Made by a program: the position numbers and the translations under genes | Shown: positions 24,022 to 32,037 of the stretch, in pieces | Position numbering within the stretch: position 1 is the stretch's first letter | Layout: each line of letters begins with the position of its first letter | Assembly (NCBI RefSeq): GCF_040566555.1 | Contig: NZ_JBEWYP010000002.1 | Location: forward strand, 1 to 64,000 | Length of the DNA stretch: 64,000 bases | Direction: 5' to 3' | DNA from: Sediminicola sp040566555 | GTDB taxonomy: Bacteria > Bacteroidota > Bacteroidia > Flavobacteriales > Flavobacteriaceae | Notes under the pieces: generated by a model | Seen by the model: only the letters and a program-made list of their open reading frames with translations | Told to the model about the DNA's origin: nothing | Database searches by the model: none

Positions 24022-24732
24022 ATGATGAAAACTGACTGGTTAAAAATCATATTGATCTGTATTTCCATTGTAATTGCAGGATATTTTGTCGGCAATATGC
24101 ATAAAACAGGCAAAAAGTATGACCGATTTGTTCAAGTAAAAGGTCTTTCTGAGCGGGAAGTAAATGCAGATCTCGCTGTTTGGCCCATAAACATTACCCT
24201 TACCGGCAATGATCTAAATACCCTTAAAAGTGATATTGAATCTCAAAATAGCGAGGTTTACAATTTCTTCATTGCCCAAGGCTTCGACAAAAACGAATTG
24301 ACCAAGGGAAGCACCAATATTAATGACGTGCGAGCGGACATATACAATTCCAATTTTCAGAACAACACCTTCCGATATTTGGCCAAGTCGGAGTTCACCG
24401 TGAGAACCAATGATATTGATAAGCTTCAAAAAGCCCTTTCCGAGTCCCTGGAACTTATGTCGAAAGGTATCATACTAGGATCCAAAAACACCTGGAGGCC
24501 CATTGAATACATTTTTACAGGCCTAAACGAGCTAAAACCACCAATGATAGAGGAAGCTACTAAAAATGCCAGGGAGGTTGCAGAGAAATTTGCTAGGGAT
24601 TCGGATGCGCAAGTAGGAGAAATAAGAATGGCCAGCCAAGGTCTTTTTTCAATAACCGACAGGGACGAAAACACACCCCAAATCAAATTGGTTCGGGTGG
24701 TTTCTACCATTGACTTTCAATTGGAAAATTGA
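24022..24732 (+). CDS. SIMPL domain (DUF541) envelope protein
   Basis: The 236-residue product has one N-terminal membrane helix (about 8-25, IILICISIVIAGYFVGNM) and then a periplasmic SIMPL domain: FVQVKGLSEREVNADLAVWPI starts the first strand, and FRYLAKSEFTVRTNDIDKLQ and ATKNAREVAEKFARDSDAQ mark the core, cited as separate landmarks. E. coli YggE of this family is linked to oxidative stress tolerance. Mechanism and partners are unknown. The first two codons are both ATG; either may start. Confidence 0.85.
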   Translation: MMKTDWLKIILICISIVIAGYFVGNMHKTGKKYDRFVQVKGLSEREVNADLAVWPINITLTGNDLNTLKSDIESQNSEVYNFFIAQGFDKNELTKGSTNINDVRADIYNSNFQNNTFRYLAKSEFTVRTNDIDKLQKALSESLELMSKGIILGSKNTWRPIEYIFTGLNELKPPMIEEATKNAREVAEKFARDSDAQVGEIRMASQGLFSITDRDENTPQIKLVRVVSTIDFQLEN

Positions 24733-24867
24733 TATAGGCCTTGTTATATACCTTGGTCTATAAAGATAGTTCCCAAAGTATCAATGCCCTTGGAAATTAG
24801 ATCTTGACAATGCAGGAGAATTTATGAAATTCAAAAGCCGCGGCTAAAGAAACTCTAAATTAAAACA

Positions 24868-26004
24868 ATGGAAAGCAGTAGCATCAGAAGAAAGAAGAAA
24901 TCGGGTATTCCATTTTACCTCTTGCTGCTATTCTTGGTTATGATTTCCTCTTGTAAAGGCCAAGACAAAAACACTATACCTCCAAAAGAGCCAGAGAGTA
25001 CTAGAGATAACTCAAATACTATTCCCAACGATACCTCTGATATGGAATTTCAGCTTGCCACCCAAAAATATGGAGCGCCCCTCCTTACACCTCCCCGATT
25101 AAGCGATTTTGTACGAAGGATTTTTCAAGATAAAAGCGGAAATCTATGGTTTGGAACAAACGGCGATGGGGTCATCCGTTACAACGGGGATGCCCTGGAG
25201 TATTTCTCGCTTGAGGAAGGGTTCGGAGGGGTTGCAGTAAGGGGAATTGTAGAGGATAAGCAAGGTAATATTTGGTTTGGCACAGAACGGGGGATAACAA
25301 AATATGACGGGACATCATTTACCAATTTCACAGCGAAAGATGGCCTCATCAATGATGATGTTTGGAGCATGGCAATGGACCGTAAGGGAATCCTCTGGAT
25401 AGGTACTTTGCAAGGGGTATGTAAGTTTGATGGAGAAGCATTCACTCCATTTGACATTCCAGAAGCAGAACCCGATTATACCAGAGGGGTCACAAGCGCC
25501 AAGATAGTACATAGTATTATGGAAGACAGTAAGGGAAAGATGTGGTTTGGCACCAATGGAGGTGCCTATAGTTTTGATGGCCAGACCTTGACCAATTTTT
25601 CCGAGAAAGATGGCTTGTCCAACGATAATGTAAACAGTATTTTGGAAGATAAGGACGGAAACTTATGGATCGCAACAACACATGGTGGACTCTGTCTGTA
25701 TGAGGGCAAATCCTTTACAAATTTGACCGAAAAGTATAAACTCAATGGCACTGAGGTATGGAATATTTACCAAGACGCAAAGGGTGACATATGGTTCCCG
25801 GTAAAACGTTTTGGGGTATATAAATACGATGGCAAATCCTTTGCCAATTTCCGCAAAAAGGATGGTCTTGCCAGTGATGCAATTCAGAGCATTTTTGAAG
25901 ATAAAGAAGGGCGACTCTGGCTTGGGGGTTGGTTGGGACTCAATCGTTTCGACGGGAAATCTTTTTTCAAAGTTACCACTATGGATGGCCCTTGGGCCAA
26001 ATAA
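24868..26004 (+). CDS. Seven-repeat regulator-type beta-propeller lipoprotein
   Basis: The 378-residue product has a cytosolic Lys/Arg head, a hydrophobic stretch and lipobox VMISSC (Cys29). Seven repeats of about 40 residues follow, each with the pattern I-x-E-D-x-x-G-N-x-W-F-G-T then F-D-G-x-x-F-T-N-F-x-x-x-D-G-L (first repeat about 76-115, last about 330-375). These are the two-component-regulator propeller repeats that usually form the periplasmic sensor of hybrid histidine kinases. Here they form a single seven-bladed propeller with no membrane or kinase part. It may be a ligand-binding surface lipoprotein (inference). GNAT follows 10 bp downstream. Confidence 0.85.
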   Translation: MESSSIRRKKKSGIPFYLLLLFLVMISSCKGQDKNTIPPKEPESTRDNSNTIPNDTSDMEFQLATQKYGAPLLTPPRLSDFVRRIFQDKSGNLWFGTNGDGVIRYNGDALEYFSLEEGFGGVAVRGIVEDKQGNIWFGTERGITKYDGTSFTNFTAKDGLINDDVWSMAMDRKGILWIGTLQGVCKFDGEAFTPFDIPEAEPDYTRGVTSAKIVHSIMEDSKGKMWFGTNGGAYSFDGQTLTNFSEKDGLSNDNVNSILEDKDGNLWIATTHGGLCLYEGKSFTNLTEKYKLNGTEVWNIYQDAKGDIWFPVKRFGVYKYDGKSFANFRKKDGLASDAIQSIFEDKEGRLWLGGWLGLNRFDGKSFFKVTTMDGPWAK

Positions 26005-26014
26005 TTAGAATGAT

Positions 26015-26461
26015 ATGGAGTATAGGAAGGCCGAAATAAAAGACTTGAACAATTTATCCGTTCTGTTCGATAATTATAGAATTTTCTATCGGAAGGAAAC
26101 AGATATTGAAAGTGCTAAAAACTTTATGAAGGATCGACTATCAAAAAACGATTCTGAAATTTATGTTGCCGAAACTACTGAACACCAGTTAGTTGGATTC
26201 GTGCATTTATATCCCCTATTCTCTTCTGTTCGAATGAAAAAATTATGGTTGTTAAACGATTTATTTGTAAATTATGACTATCGTAAGCAAGGTATCTCCC
26301 TGGGATTGATTGACAAAGCTAAAGAACTTGTTGAAAAATCAGGGGCCTGTGGCATGTATTTGGAAACTGAAAAATCCAATCTGGTCGGCAATAATTTATA
26401 CCCTAAAGCCGGATTTGAATTAAATAATGACTCCAATTTTTACGAATGGTATCTTAAATAA
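26015..26461 (+). CDS. GNAT family N-acetyltransferase
   Basis: The 148-residue GNAT fold carries IYVAETTEHQLVGFVHLYPLF (strands 2-4, cited as a landmark region at about 48-68), LLNDLFVNYDYRKQGISLGLI with the acetyl-CoA pyrophosphate loop YRKQGIS (R/Q-x-x-G-x-G/A type), and a C-terminal strand ending FYEWYLK. It transfers an acetyl group from acetyl-CoA to an unknown amine. It starts 10 bp after the propeller gene, so it may be co-transcribed with it. Confidence 0.87.
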   Translation: MEYRKAEIKDLNNLSVLFDNYRIFYRKETDIESAKNFMKDRLSKNDSEIYVAETTEHQLVGFVHLYPLFSSVRMKKLWLLNDLFVNYDYRKQGISLGLIDKAKELVEKSGACGMYLETEKSNLVGNNLYPKAGFELNNDSNFYEWYLK

Positions 26462-26513
26462 CAACATTCAACAACCTATAATCCGTAGGGGTGAATGCCA
26501 AAATAAAAAAGTT

Positions 26514-26804
26514 ATGTTCATACAAAACAAAAGACTGGGAGTTATCCTGATTACAGTAGCATCATTATTATTCATCCCATTATTGGCCATGCAATTCACG
26601 GAAGAGGTTAGTTGGACCTTGTCAGATTTTGTGGTCGCCGGAGCCCTACTAATGGGCACAGGTTTAATGGTTGATTTGGTATTAAGAAAAGTAACTCAAA
26701 CAAAATATCGCATCGCCCTATGCGCTGCACTAGTAATTGGCCTTCTCCTAGTTTGGGCAGAGCTTGCCGTAGGCGTTTTTGGTTCCCCTTTTGCCGGACA
26801 ATAA
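26514..26804 (+). CDS. Hypothetical small membrane protein (three helices)
   Basis: The product has 96 residues from the ATG at 26514, the first Met that places the positive residues QNKR directly before a membrane helix. Three hydrophobic segments (about 8-26, 37-56 and 68-90) fill almost the whole protein. I do not recognise a family. It lies 52 bp after the GNAT gene on the same strand. The region downstream is a decayed reading frame, so this is the last intact gene before the kai operon. Confidence 0.6.
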   Translation: MFIQNKRLGVILITVASLLFIPLLAMQFTEEVSWTLSDFVVAGALLMGTGLMVDLVLRKVTQTKYRIALCAALVIGLLLVWAELAVGVFGSPFAGQ

Positions 26805-26806
26805 AA

Positions 26807-27008
26807 GGTGTGCCTCTCGTATTCAAATACCAGACACTCAACGTGGGTGGAATACATTTATGAAGGCACTACCTCCTAAACGTAAACTACAAAAACACAT
26901 ATGATGTTGGAACGGCTAACCAGCAACCCTACCTATTTGAGGTAAAAAATATACGGATTCGGCAACCTATAGTGCCACTTTTATGGTGAATTTTGCAAAT
27001 ACACGATA
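26807..27008 (+). pseudogene. Possible decayed protein fragment with one stop and one frameshift
   Basis: In frame from 26807 the translation reads GVPLVFKYQTLNVGGIHL, a TGA stop, then RHYLLNVNYKNTYDVGTANQ and QPYLFEVKN up to about 26950. After a one-position frame change it continues TDSATYSATFMVNFANTR and stops at 27008. Alternating hydrophobic and polar residues look like the last strands of a beta-rich protein. I could not assign a family, and chance cannot be excluded. It would mark deletion or insertion activity just upstream of the kai operon. Confidence 0.3.
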
Positions 27009-27143
27009 AAAATTTTTCAAAAAGTATAATTACAGAAGTAACGGAAAAGGTAGAAATTGAAGATTTTTTTCATTTTGGGTTAACTCATTCACATGTAAAT
27101 AACAAATAATCTACCTAAGCTACTTTTATTAGCACATTTTTCA
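27009..27143. other. Leader region of the kai operon
   Basis: A very AT-rich gap before kaiC with no hairpin terminator. A weak -7-like TACTTTTA (about 27121-27128) lies 16 bp before the ATG, but it lacks the final G of TAnnTTTG, so the promoter is not clear. Together with the fragment at 26807-27008 this makes a 339-bp gap without an intact gene. Confidence 0.3.
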
Positions 27144-28565
27144 ATGAAAACTCAAAACGGACAAATTTTTCCTAAAATCTCAACTGGTATAGCTGGACTT
27201 GATGAAATAACATATGGTGGCTTCCCTGAGGGCCGACCAATATTGATCTGTGGGAGTGCAGGCTGTGGTAAAACAATGTTCGGTATACAATTTTTGGTAA
27301 AAGGTATTCTAGATCATGACGAACCTGGGGTATTAATGAGCTTTGAGGAATCTCGCAGTGATTTGGCAAAAAATGTGAAATCTCTCGGATTTGATCTCGA
27401 GCAATTGGTTAAGGAAGATAAGTTAAGGATAGACCACGTTAAGATTGAGCGATCTGAAATCGAAGAAACGGGTGAATATGATTTGGATGGTCTTTTTATA
27501 CGATTAAATCACGCCATTGATTCGATTGGCGCCAAAAGGGTGGTGCTAGACACTATAGAATCACTTTTTGGGGGTGTTGAAAATTTGGGCCTGTTAAGAT
27601 CTGAAATCAGACGACTCTTCCGTTGGCTAAAAGACAAAGGCGTAACCACAATAATTACTGGAGAAAGAGGAAAAAACACCTTGACGCGACAGGGATTGGA
27701 AGAATATATTTCCGATTGTGTCATTTTGGTAGATTTCCGTGTCATAGATCAGATTGCTACAAGACGCCTTAGAATTGTTAAATATCGAGGTTCAACGCAT
27801 GGCACCAATGAATATCCATTTTTAATTGATGAGAACGGCATTTCAGTTATACCGGTCACCTCCCTTAAATTGGATTATAAGTCTTCCGAAAAAATTGTTT
27901 CTTTAGGAATAGAGGCACTGGACAACCTATTTTCCAAAAAGGGCGTTTATAAAGGTAGTAGCATTCTAATAAGCGGAACAGCCGGAACTTCCAAAACAAT
28001 TTTGGCCTCCTATTTTGCCATCGAAAGTTGCAAACGCAAAGAGAAAGTGCTGTACTTTAGTTTTGAGGAGTCCATCGATCAACTGGTAAGGAATATGAAG
28101 ACCATAGGAATTGACATGGAGCCTTTCATAGAAGACGGGTCCTTGATTATTCAAGCTTCCAGACCTTCCCTGCAGGGCTTGGAAATGCATTTGTTGGTTT
28201 TACATAAGTTATTAAAGGAATTAAAACCGGACACTGTCATAATTGACCCCATTAGCAGCTTAATATGTGTAGGCAATACCAGTGAGGTCCGTGCAATGTT
28301 GGTTAGGCTAATAGATGTTCTTAAGATGAATGAGATCAATGCTATATTAACTTCATTGACAACGGAAAACGGTAATCATACAAAAGATGAGACCATTGAG
28401 GTCGTTTCTTCATTGGCCGATACTTGGATCAACTTGGAAAATTCACAATTGGATGGACGTCGCAAGCGAAGTCTAAATATCATTAAATCAAGAGGGATGG
28501 GGCATTACAATAATCCAATGGAATTTGAAATAACCGAAGACGGTATAGTGTTCCAAGAACAGTAG
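27144..28565 (+). CDS. kaiC: KaiC-like double-domain ATPase
   Basis: The 473-residue product has two RecA-like KaiC domains. CI (about 10-240) has Walker A GSAGCGKT (37-44), the twin catalytic Glu E68-E69 and Walker B RVVLDTIES (132-140). CII (about 250-470) has GTAGTSKT (278-285), E308-E309 and Walker B TVIIDPISS. In CII the Gly before the Walker A Lys is Ser. Ser422-Ser423 (EVVSSLADT) align with the S431/T432 phosphosites of cyanobacterial KaiC. The protein ends right after EITEDG, so the C-terminal tail that binds KaiA is missing, and no kaiA is present. In cyanobacteria KaiC is the ATPase and autokinase of the clock. Here a timer or stress-signalling role is more likely (inference). kaiB follows after 37 bp. 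Confidence 0.93.
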   Translation: MKTQNGQIFPKISTGIAGLDEITYGGFPEGRPILICGSAGCGKTMFGIQFLVKGILDHDEPGVLMSFEESRSDLAKNVKSLGFDLEQLVKEDKLRIDHVKIERSEIEETGEYDLDGLFIRLNHAIDSIGAKRVVLDTIESLFGGVENLGLLRSEIRRLFRWLKDKGVTTIITGERGKNTLTRQGLEEYISDCVILVDFRVIDQIATRRLRIVKYRGSTHGTNEYPFLIDENGISVIPVTSLKLDYKSSEKIVSLGIEALDNLFSKKGVYKGSSILISGTAGTSKTILASYFAIESCKRKEKVLYFSFEESIDQLVRNMKTIGIDMEPFIEDGSLIIQASRPSLQGLEMHLLVLHKLLKELKPDTVIIDPISSLICVGNTSEVRAMLVRLIDVLKMNEINAILTSLTTENGNHTKDETIEVVSSLADTWINLENSQLDGRRKRSLNIIKSRGMGHYNNPMEFEITEDGIVFQEQ

Positions 28566-28602
28566 TTATATATTTAAAACAACCCTACAACCTATTTAAA
28601 CA

Positions 28603-28914
28603 ATGACAGTTGTGATGACAAAAGAAGAAACATGGGAATTGAGGTTATACATTGCGGGGCAAACCCCGAAATCTGTCCTCGCCTTAAGCAATATTACCAA
28701 TTATTGCAATGAATACCTTTCAGGCAAATATTCCATAGAGGTCATTGACCTTTTGAAAAGCCCGCAATTGGCAGAAGGTGACCAAATATTTGCGATCCCT
28801 ACCTTGGTTCGCAAATTCCCGCAACCCTTGAGAAAAATAATAGGCGACCTTTCCAACAAAGAAAAAGTATTGGTAGGATTGAACATCCGCGTTTTAAAAA
28901 GTGGTAAAGATTGA
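28603..28914 (+). CDS. kaiB: KaiB family protein 1
   Basis: The 103-residue product is close to canonical KaiB: ELRLYIAGQTPKS as strand 1 and loop, SIEVIDLLKSPQLAEGDQI, the proline-containing AIPTLVRKFPQPLRKI and IGDLSNKEKVLVGL at the end. KaiB can switch into a thioredoxin-like fold and then binds the CI ring of KaiC. This copy keeps the segments that build that interface. It sits between kaiC (37-bp gap) and a second, more divergent kaiB (4-bp gap). Confidence 0.93.
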   Translation: MTVVMTKEETWELRLYIAGQTPKSVLALSNITNYCNEYLSGKYSIEVIDLLKSPQLAEGDQIFAIPTLVRKFPQPLRKIIGDLSNKEKVLVGLNIRVLKSGKD

Positions 28915-28918
28915 GATT

Positions 28919-29230
28919 ATGAAAAAACCCTACAATGAAGTTTCGCATGTAAAGGAAAAACTCATCTTACAACTGTATGTATCTGGCATGTCGTCCAAAT
29001 CCATGCAGGCCATTAAGAATATTAAACTGCTTTGTGGGGAATTATTGGAAAGTGATTTTAACCTGGAAATCATCGATATCTATAAAAATCCTGAATTGGC
29101 GGCAAAGCACCATATCGTTTTCAGTCCTTCTTTGATCAAACATCAGCCCTTGCCAAAAAAAATACTTATTGGAACGCTGTCGGACAGAGAAATGGTCATA
29201 AAAGCATTAGGAATCACAAGTAAAGAATAG
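28919..29230 (+). CDS. KaiB family protein 2 (divergent)
   Basis: The product has 103 residues from the ATG at 28919. A GTG at 28901 would overlap the first kaiB and adds only six residues. The frame keeps the KaiB order: LILQLYVSGMSSKS, LEIIDIYKNPELAAKH, FSPSLIKHQPLPKKI and IGTLSDREMVIKALG. It differs from KaiB 1 at many positions, for example SPSLI instead of IPTLV and GTLSDRE instead of GDLSNKE. It lies 2 bp before the histidine kinase. In cyanobacteria the kinase SasA carries a KaiB-like sensor domain; this free copy may play that part for the kinase (inference). Confidence 0.88.
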   Translation: MKKPYNEVSHVKEKLILQLYVSGMSSKSMQAIKNIKLLCGELLESDFNLEIIDIYKNPELAAKHHIVFSPSLIKHQPLPKKILIGTLSDREMVIKALGITSKE

Positions 29231-29232
29231 AG

Positions 29233-30519
29233 ATGAAAATTGGTTCTAAAGAGGCATTGCAAAAGCGCATCAGAGAACTGGAGGAAAGACTTGAGGAGTC
29301 TGACCAACTTATTGATGCCATAAAAGCTGGAGAAGTTGATGCATTTGCTATAAATAATACCGAAAATTCAGAGATATACACGCTACAAAGTGGGGATTAC
29401 GCGTACAGAATATTAATAGAGGAATTCGAAGAAGGAGCGCTGAACGTAACCGAAGGGGGACTTATTGTTTATACCAATCCTTACTTCTGCAAGCTGCTCA
29501 ACAAGCCCTATGAACAAGTAATTGGCTCCAAAATTACCGATTTCATCCATGAGGACTCCTTGGAATCCTTCCGAGAGCTGTTCCAAAAGTCATTCGAAGT
29601 AGGTTGTAAAGGAGAGTTGAACCTCATTGGAGAAAACGGGCCTATTCCAATATATATGTCTTTAACTTCACTTCAACCCAAACTGCCCACAGTAGGGATC
29701 ATTATCACCGACTATACCGAGAAGAAAAAAACGGAAGATGTAATCTTAAAATATCAGGAGCACTTAGAGCGCAATAACAATGAACTCAAAGTAAATAATG
29801 CAGAACTTGCGTCCTTTGTGTATGTTGCCTCCCATGATCTACAAGAACCCTTGCGCAAGATTCAGATGTTCGCATCCCGGATTACAGGCTTGGAATATGA
29901 GAACCTCTCCAAATCTGTGAAAGAATATGTTGGTAAAATGCAGCAAGCGGCAAATAGAATGCAGACCTTAATTAAGGATTTACTCACATATGCTCATACT
30001 AACAAACCAGATTATACCTTCAGCAATAATAACCTGAGAAAGGTTGTAGAGGAAGTAGAAAGCGATTTAAGCGAAGAATTATATAGTAGTGGAGCTGTTA
30101 TAGAGTATCTGGAAATGTGTGATGCTGACATTATCCAATTCCAATTCAAACAACTTCTAATTAATTTAATCTCCAATTCCATCAAATTCTCACAACCGAA
30201 CAAACCGCCTCATATCACTATTCAAAGTTGGAAGGTCCATGGCCATGAAACTGAGAAAGCTAGCAAGGTATCCTTGGTAGAAAGTTATTGTCATTTCAGA
30301 ATATCGGATAATGGAATCGGTTTTGAACAACAGTACAGCGAACAAATTTTTGAAGTATTTAAACGCCTTCACAATCAATCCGAATATCCTGGAACTGGAA
30401 TTGGTTTGGCGATAGTCAAAAAAATTGTCAACAATCACGATGGTATTATCAGTGCAAGTTCAGCCCCGAACCAAGGCACTACTTATGACATATCTATCCC
30501 CTACCGTAAATATAACTAA
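29233..30519 (+). CDS. PAS-domain sensor histidine kinase
   Basis: The 428-residue product is soluble, with no membrane segment. An N-terminal coiled-coil-like helix (about 5-40) is followed by a PAS domain (about 55-165, YRILIEEFEEGALNV to GIIITDYTEKK), a HisKA domain with the H-box ASHDLQEPLRKI (phospho-accepting H201) and a HATPase domain with N box NLISNS (N315), G1 SDNGIGF (358-364) and G2 PGTGIGLAI (386-394). No response regulator is adjacent, so phosphate must go to a remote partner. It starts 2 bp after the second kaiB, making it the likely output of this KaiBC module. Unlike SasA it has PAS rather than a KaiB-like sensor. Confidence 0.93.
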   Translation: MKIGSKEALQKRIRELEERLEESDQLIDAIKAGEVDAFAINNTENSEIYTLQSGDYAYRILIEEFEEGALNVTEGGLIVYTNPYFCKLLNKPYEQVIGSKITDFIHEDSLESFRELFQKSFEVGCKGELNLIGENGPIPIYMSLTSLQPKLPTVGIIITDYTEKKKTEDVILKYQEHLERNNNELKVNNAELASFVYVASHDLQEPLRKIQMFASRITGLEYENLSKSVKEYVGKMQQAANRMQTLIKDLLTYAHTNKPDYTFSNNNLRKVVEEVESDLSEELYSSGAVIEYLEMCDADIIQFQFKQLLINLISNSIKFSQPNKPPHITIQSWKVHGHETEKASKVSLVESYCHFRISDNGIGFEQQYSEQIFEVFKRLHNQSEYPGTGIGLAIVKKIVNNHDGIISASSAPNQGTTYDISIPYRKYN

Positions 30520-30658
30520 GCCCATACCGGAAGTATCGGCATTAATGTATTTCACAAGAAACCTTCCTTAGATCTTATTTTCAAAACTTTAGATTATCTT
30601 GAGTACTATTAAATCTTAGAAGTTGGTGACTAAGTCCCAACTTGTCTAAATATAGAAT

Positions 30659-31015
30659 ATGCTTACCGACATCAACCCGAAATTACCGATGCGCAACAAA
30701 AAAGTTACGCGAGAATTCTACTTAAATAAGCTGGGTTTTACAGAATTTGGCAGTGCAGATTACGATGATTATTTAATGTTGGAGAAGGACAGGGTTCAAA
30801 TTCATTTCTTTGCATTTAAGGAACTCGACCCAAAAGAAAACTACGGACAAGTATATATCAGAACAGATAACATAGATCAATTTTACCAGTCCTTGGTAGC
30901 TAAAAAAACAAGTATACATCCAAATGGTCCGTTAGAAATAAAACCCTGGGGTCAAAAAGAATTTTCCGTGCTAGACCCGGACAACAATCTGTTGACATTC
31001 GGACAAAGCCTTTAA
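30659..31015 (+). CDS. VOC superfamily (glyoxalase/bleomycin-resistance-like) protein
   Basis: The 118-residue protein begins LTDINPKLPMRNKKVTREFY, then YLMLEKDRVQIHFFAF, GQVYIRTDNIDQFYQSL and PWGQKEFSVLDPDNNLLTFGQ. This is the two beta-alpha-beta-beta-beta module plan of the vicinal oxygen chelate fold, as in bleomycin-binding proteins. Such proteins bind or modify small molecules. The late Glu in KEFSVLDPDGN-like segments is often a ligand-site residue. Substrate unknown. It is separated from the kai operon by 139 bp. Confidence 0.83.
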   Translation: MLTDINPKLPMRNKKVTREFYLNKLGFTEFGSADYDDYLMLEKDRVQIHFFAFKELDPKENYGQVYIRTDNIDQFYQSLVAKKTSIHPNGPLEIKPWGQKEFSVLDPDNNLLTFGQSL

Positions 31016-31027
31016 AACAATTAGAAA

Positions 31028-31060
31028 GTGCGCATACAAATATCAAATTCATATGCGCAC
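31028..31060. terminator. Inverted repeat between convergent VOC and DUF4494 genes
   Basis: A perfect 9-bp stem, GTGCGCATA (31028-31036) with its complement at 31052-31060, and a 15-nt loop. No T run follows in either direction, so it may be a weak terminator or an mRNA 3'-end stabiliser. Confidence 0.45.
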
Positions 31061-31098
31061 CAATATTAAAAAGTGGTTAGTCGTTAAAAACCCAACAC

Positions 31099-31617
31099 CT
31101 ATTCCATTTCACTCTCCTCTAATACTTCTTCTTCAGTAGTAGCGGCTTTTTCTATAACCTTAAATTGCTCCAACTGCTCTTCCTCCCCTGTAAAGTAAGG
31201 GAACACGTCCATAATAGGAGATTCGGTAATTGCAGGGACGGTGTAGTCACCAGTAGTACCCTTCATGGCCTCTATGGTGTTGTCATAAGCCTCTTTTACA
31301 TCATTGGCCTGAACCAACATATAAATATTGGTCTTGCGTTCCTTTCCGCTGTTTTCATCAAAGGCGATCAATGCCACCTTGGACTTAAACCAACGGTCAG
31401 AATTTTCCACCGGATGCACCTCGGATAAATTGGCGACTTTAATATTGGTGATCAAAAACTCCTCACTGGTGTAAGCGGCCATTTCTTGGTTGATTCTAGC
31501 CTCTGCCTCCGTGTAGGAAATCGCATCCAATAAGTATGTTTCTGTAGTAACTTTTTGTTCTCCAGTCTCTTGTATTTTTCTGTATTTTACTTTGCACTCA
31601 TACCAGGTTACGCTCAT
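31099..31617 (-). CDS. DUF4494 family protein
   Basis: A 172-residue soluble protein with a long acidic tail (TEEEVLEESEME). The N terminus TWYECKVKYRKIQETGEQKV and the middle FFKSKVALIAFDENSGKERK-like strand segment fit the DUF4494 family of Bacteroidota, of unknown function. It has no signal peptide. It is transcribed alone and convergent with the VOC gene. A full -7 box lies 20 bp before the start codon. Confidence 0.8.
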   Translation of the reverse strand: MSVTWYECKVKYRKIQETGEQKVTTETYLLDAISYTEAEARINQEMAAYTSEEFLITNIKVANLSEVHPVENSDRWFKSKVALIAFDENSGKERKTNIYMLVQANDVKEAYDNTIEAMKGTTGDYTVPAITESPIMDVFPYFTGEEEQLEQFKVIEKAATTEEEVLEESEME

Positions 31618-31636
31618 GTCTATTTTTTTTGGATGC

Positions 31637-31644
31637 CAAATATA
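31637..31644 (-). promoter_or_regulatory. Putative -7 element of the DUF4494 gene
   Basis: TATATTTG on the minus strand followed by GC matches TAnnTTTG and lies 20 bp before the start codon at 31617. No TTG appears at the -33 distance. Confidence 0.55.
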
Positions 31645-32037
31645 ACGGTTAAAAAAAGGCCTAGTGGAAAATCCCAGTAATAGATATCCACAAATTGTTT
31701 TTTGTAATTATTTCTATTATCAATAGTGCTCAATAGAATTAGCTTATATATGCTCACGGCTAGAATATTTATGTACTTCTAAATAATTGCATGAATTTTT
31801 CTTCGGATAGATAAAATGATCATTGTGGCTTTTTAAAAAAATGTCCTATCGTTTTATTTAAAAATAAAAACCTCTAGAGTGTTTCTTTACAAAAATATAC
31901 CGTAATAAGCAAATAATATCGTGTATTTGGACGATTAATTAATGAATTATGACGTTTATGTGATAGTTTTCTATATGGCAATGATAATCAAAACCTAGAT
32001 TCGCGAAATTATTACTAACAATCTAAAACAAAAAAAA
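31645..32037. other. AT-rich intergenic region without recognised gene
   Basis: About 390 bp of strongly AT-rich sequence with stops in all frames. It separates the divergent DUF4494 gene and the orphan lipoprotein gene at 32038. Apart from a loose TGTATTTG (31922-31929), one base off TAnnTTTG, I see no promoter, hairpin or repeat. Confidence 0.4.

Noticed and set aside
26805..27143. Insertion sequence or integron remnant before kaiC
   Set aside because: No terminal inverted repeats, target duplications or transposase motifs were found; only a weak decayed frame is visible.
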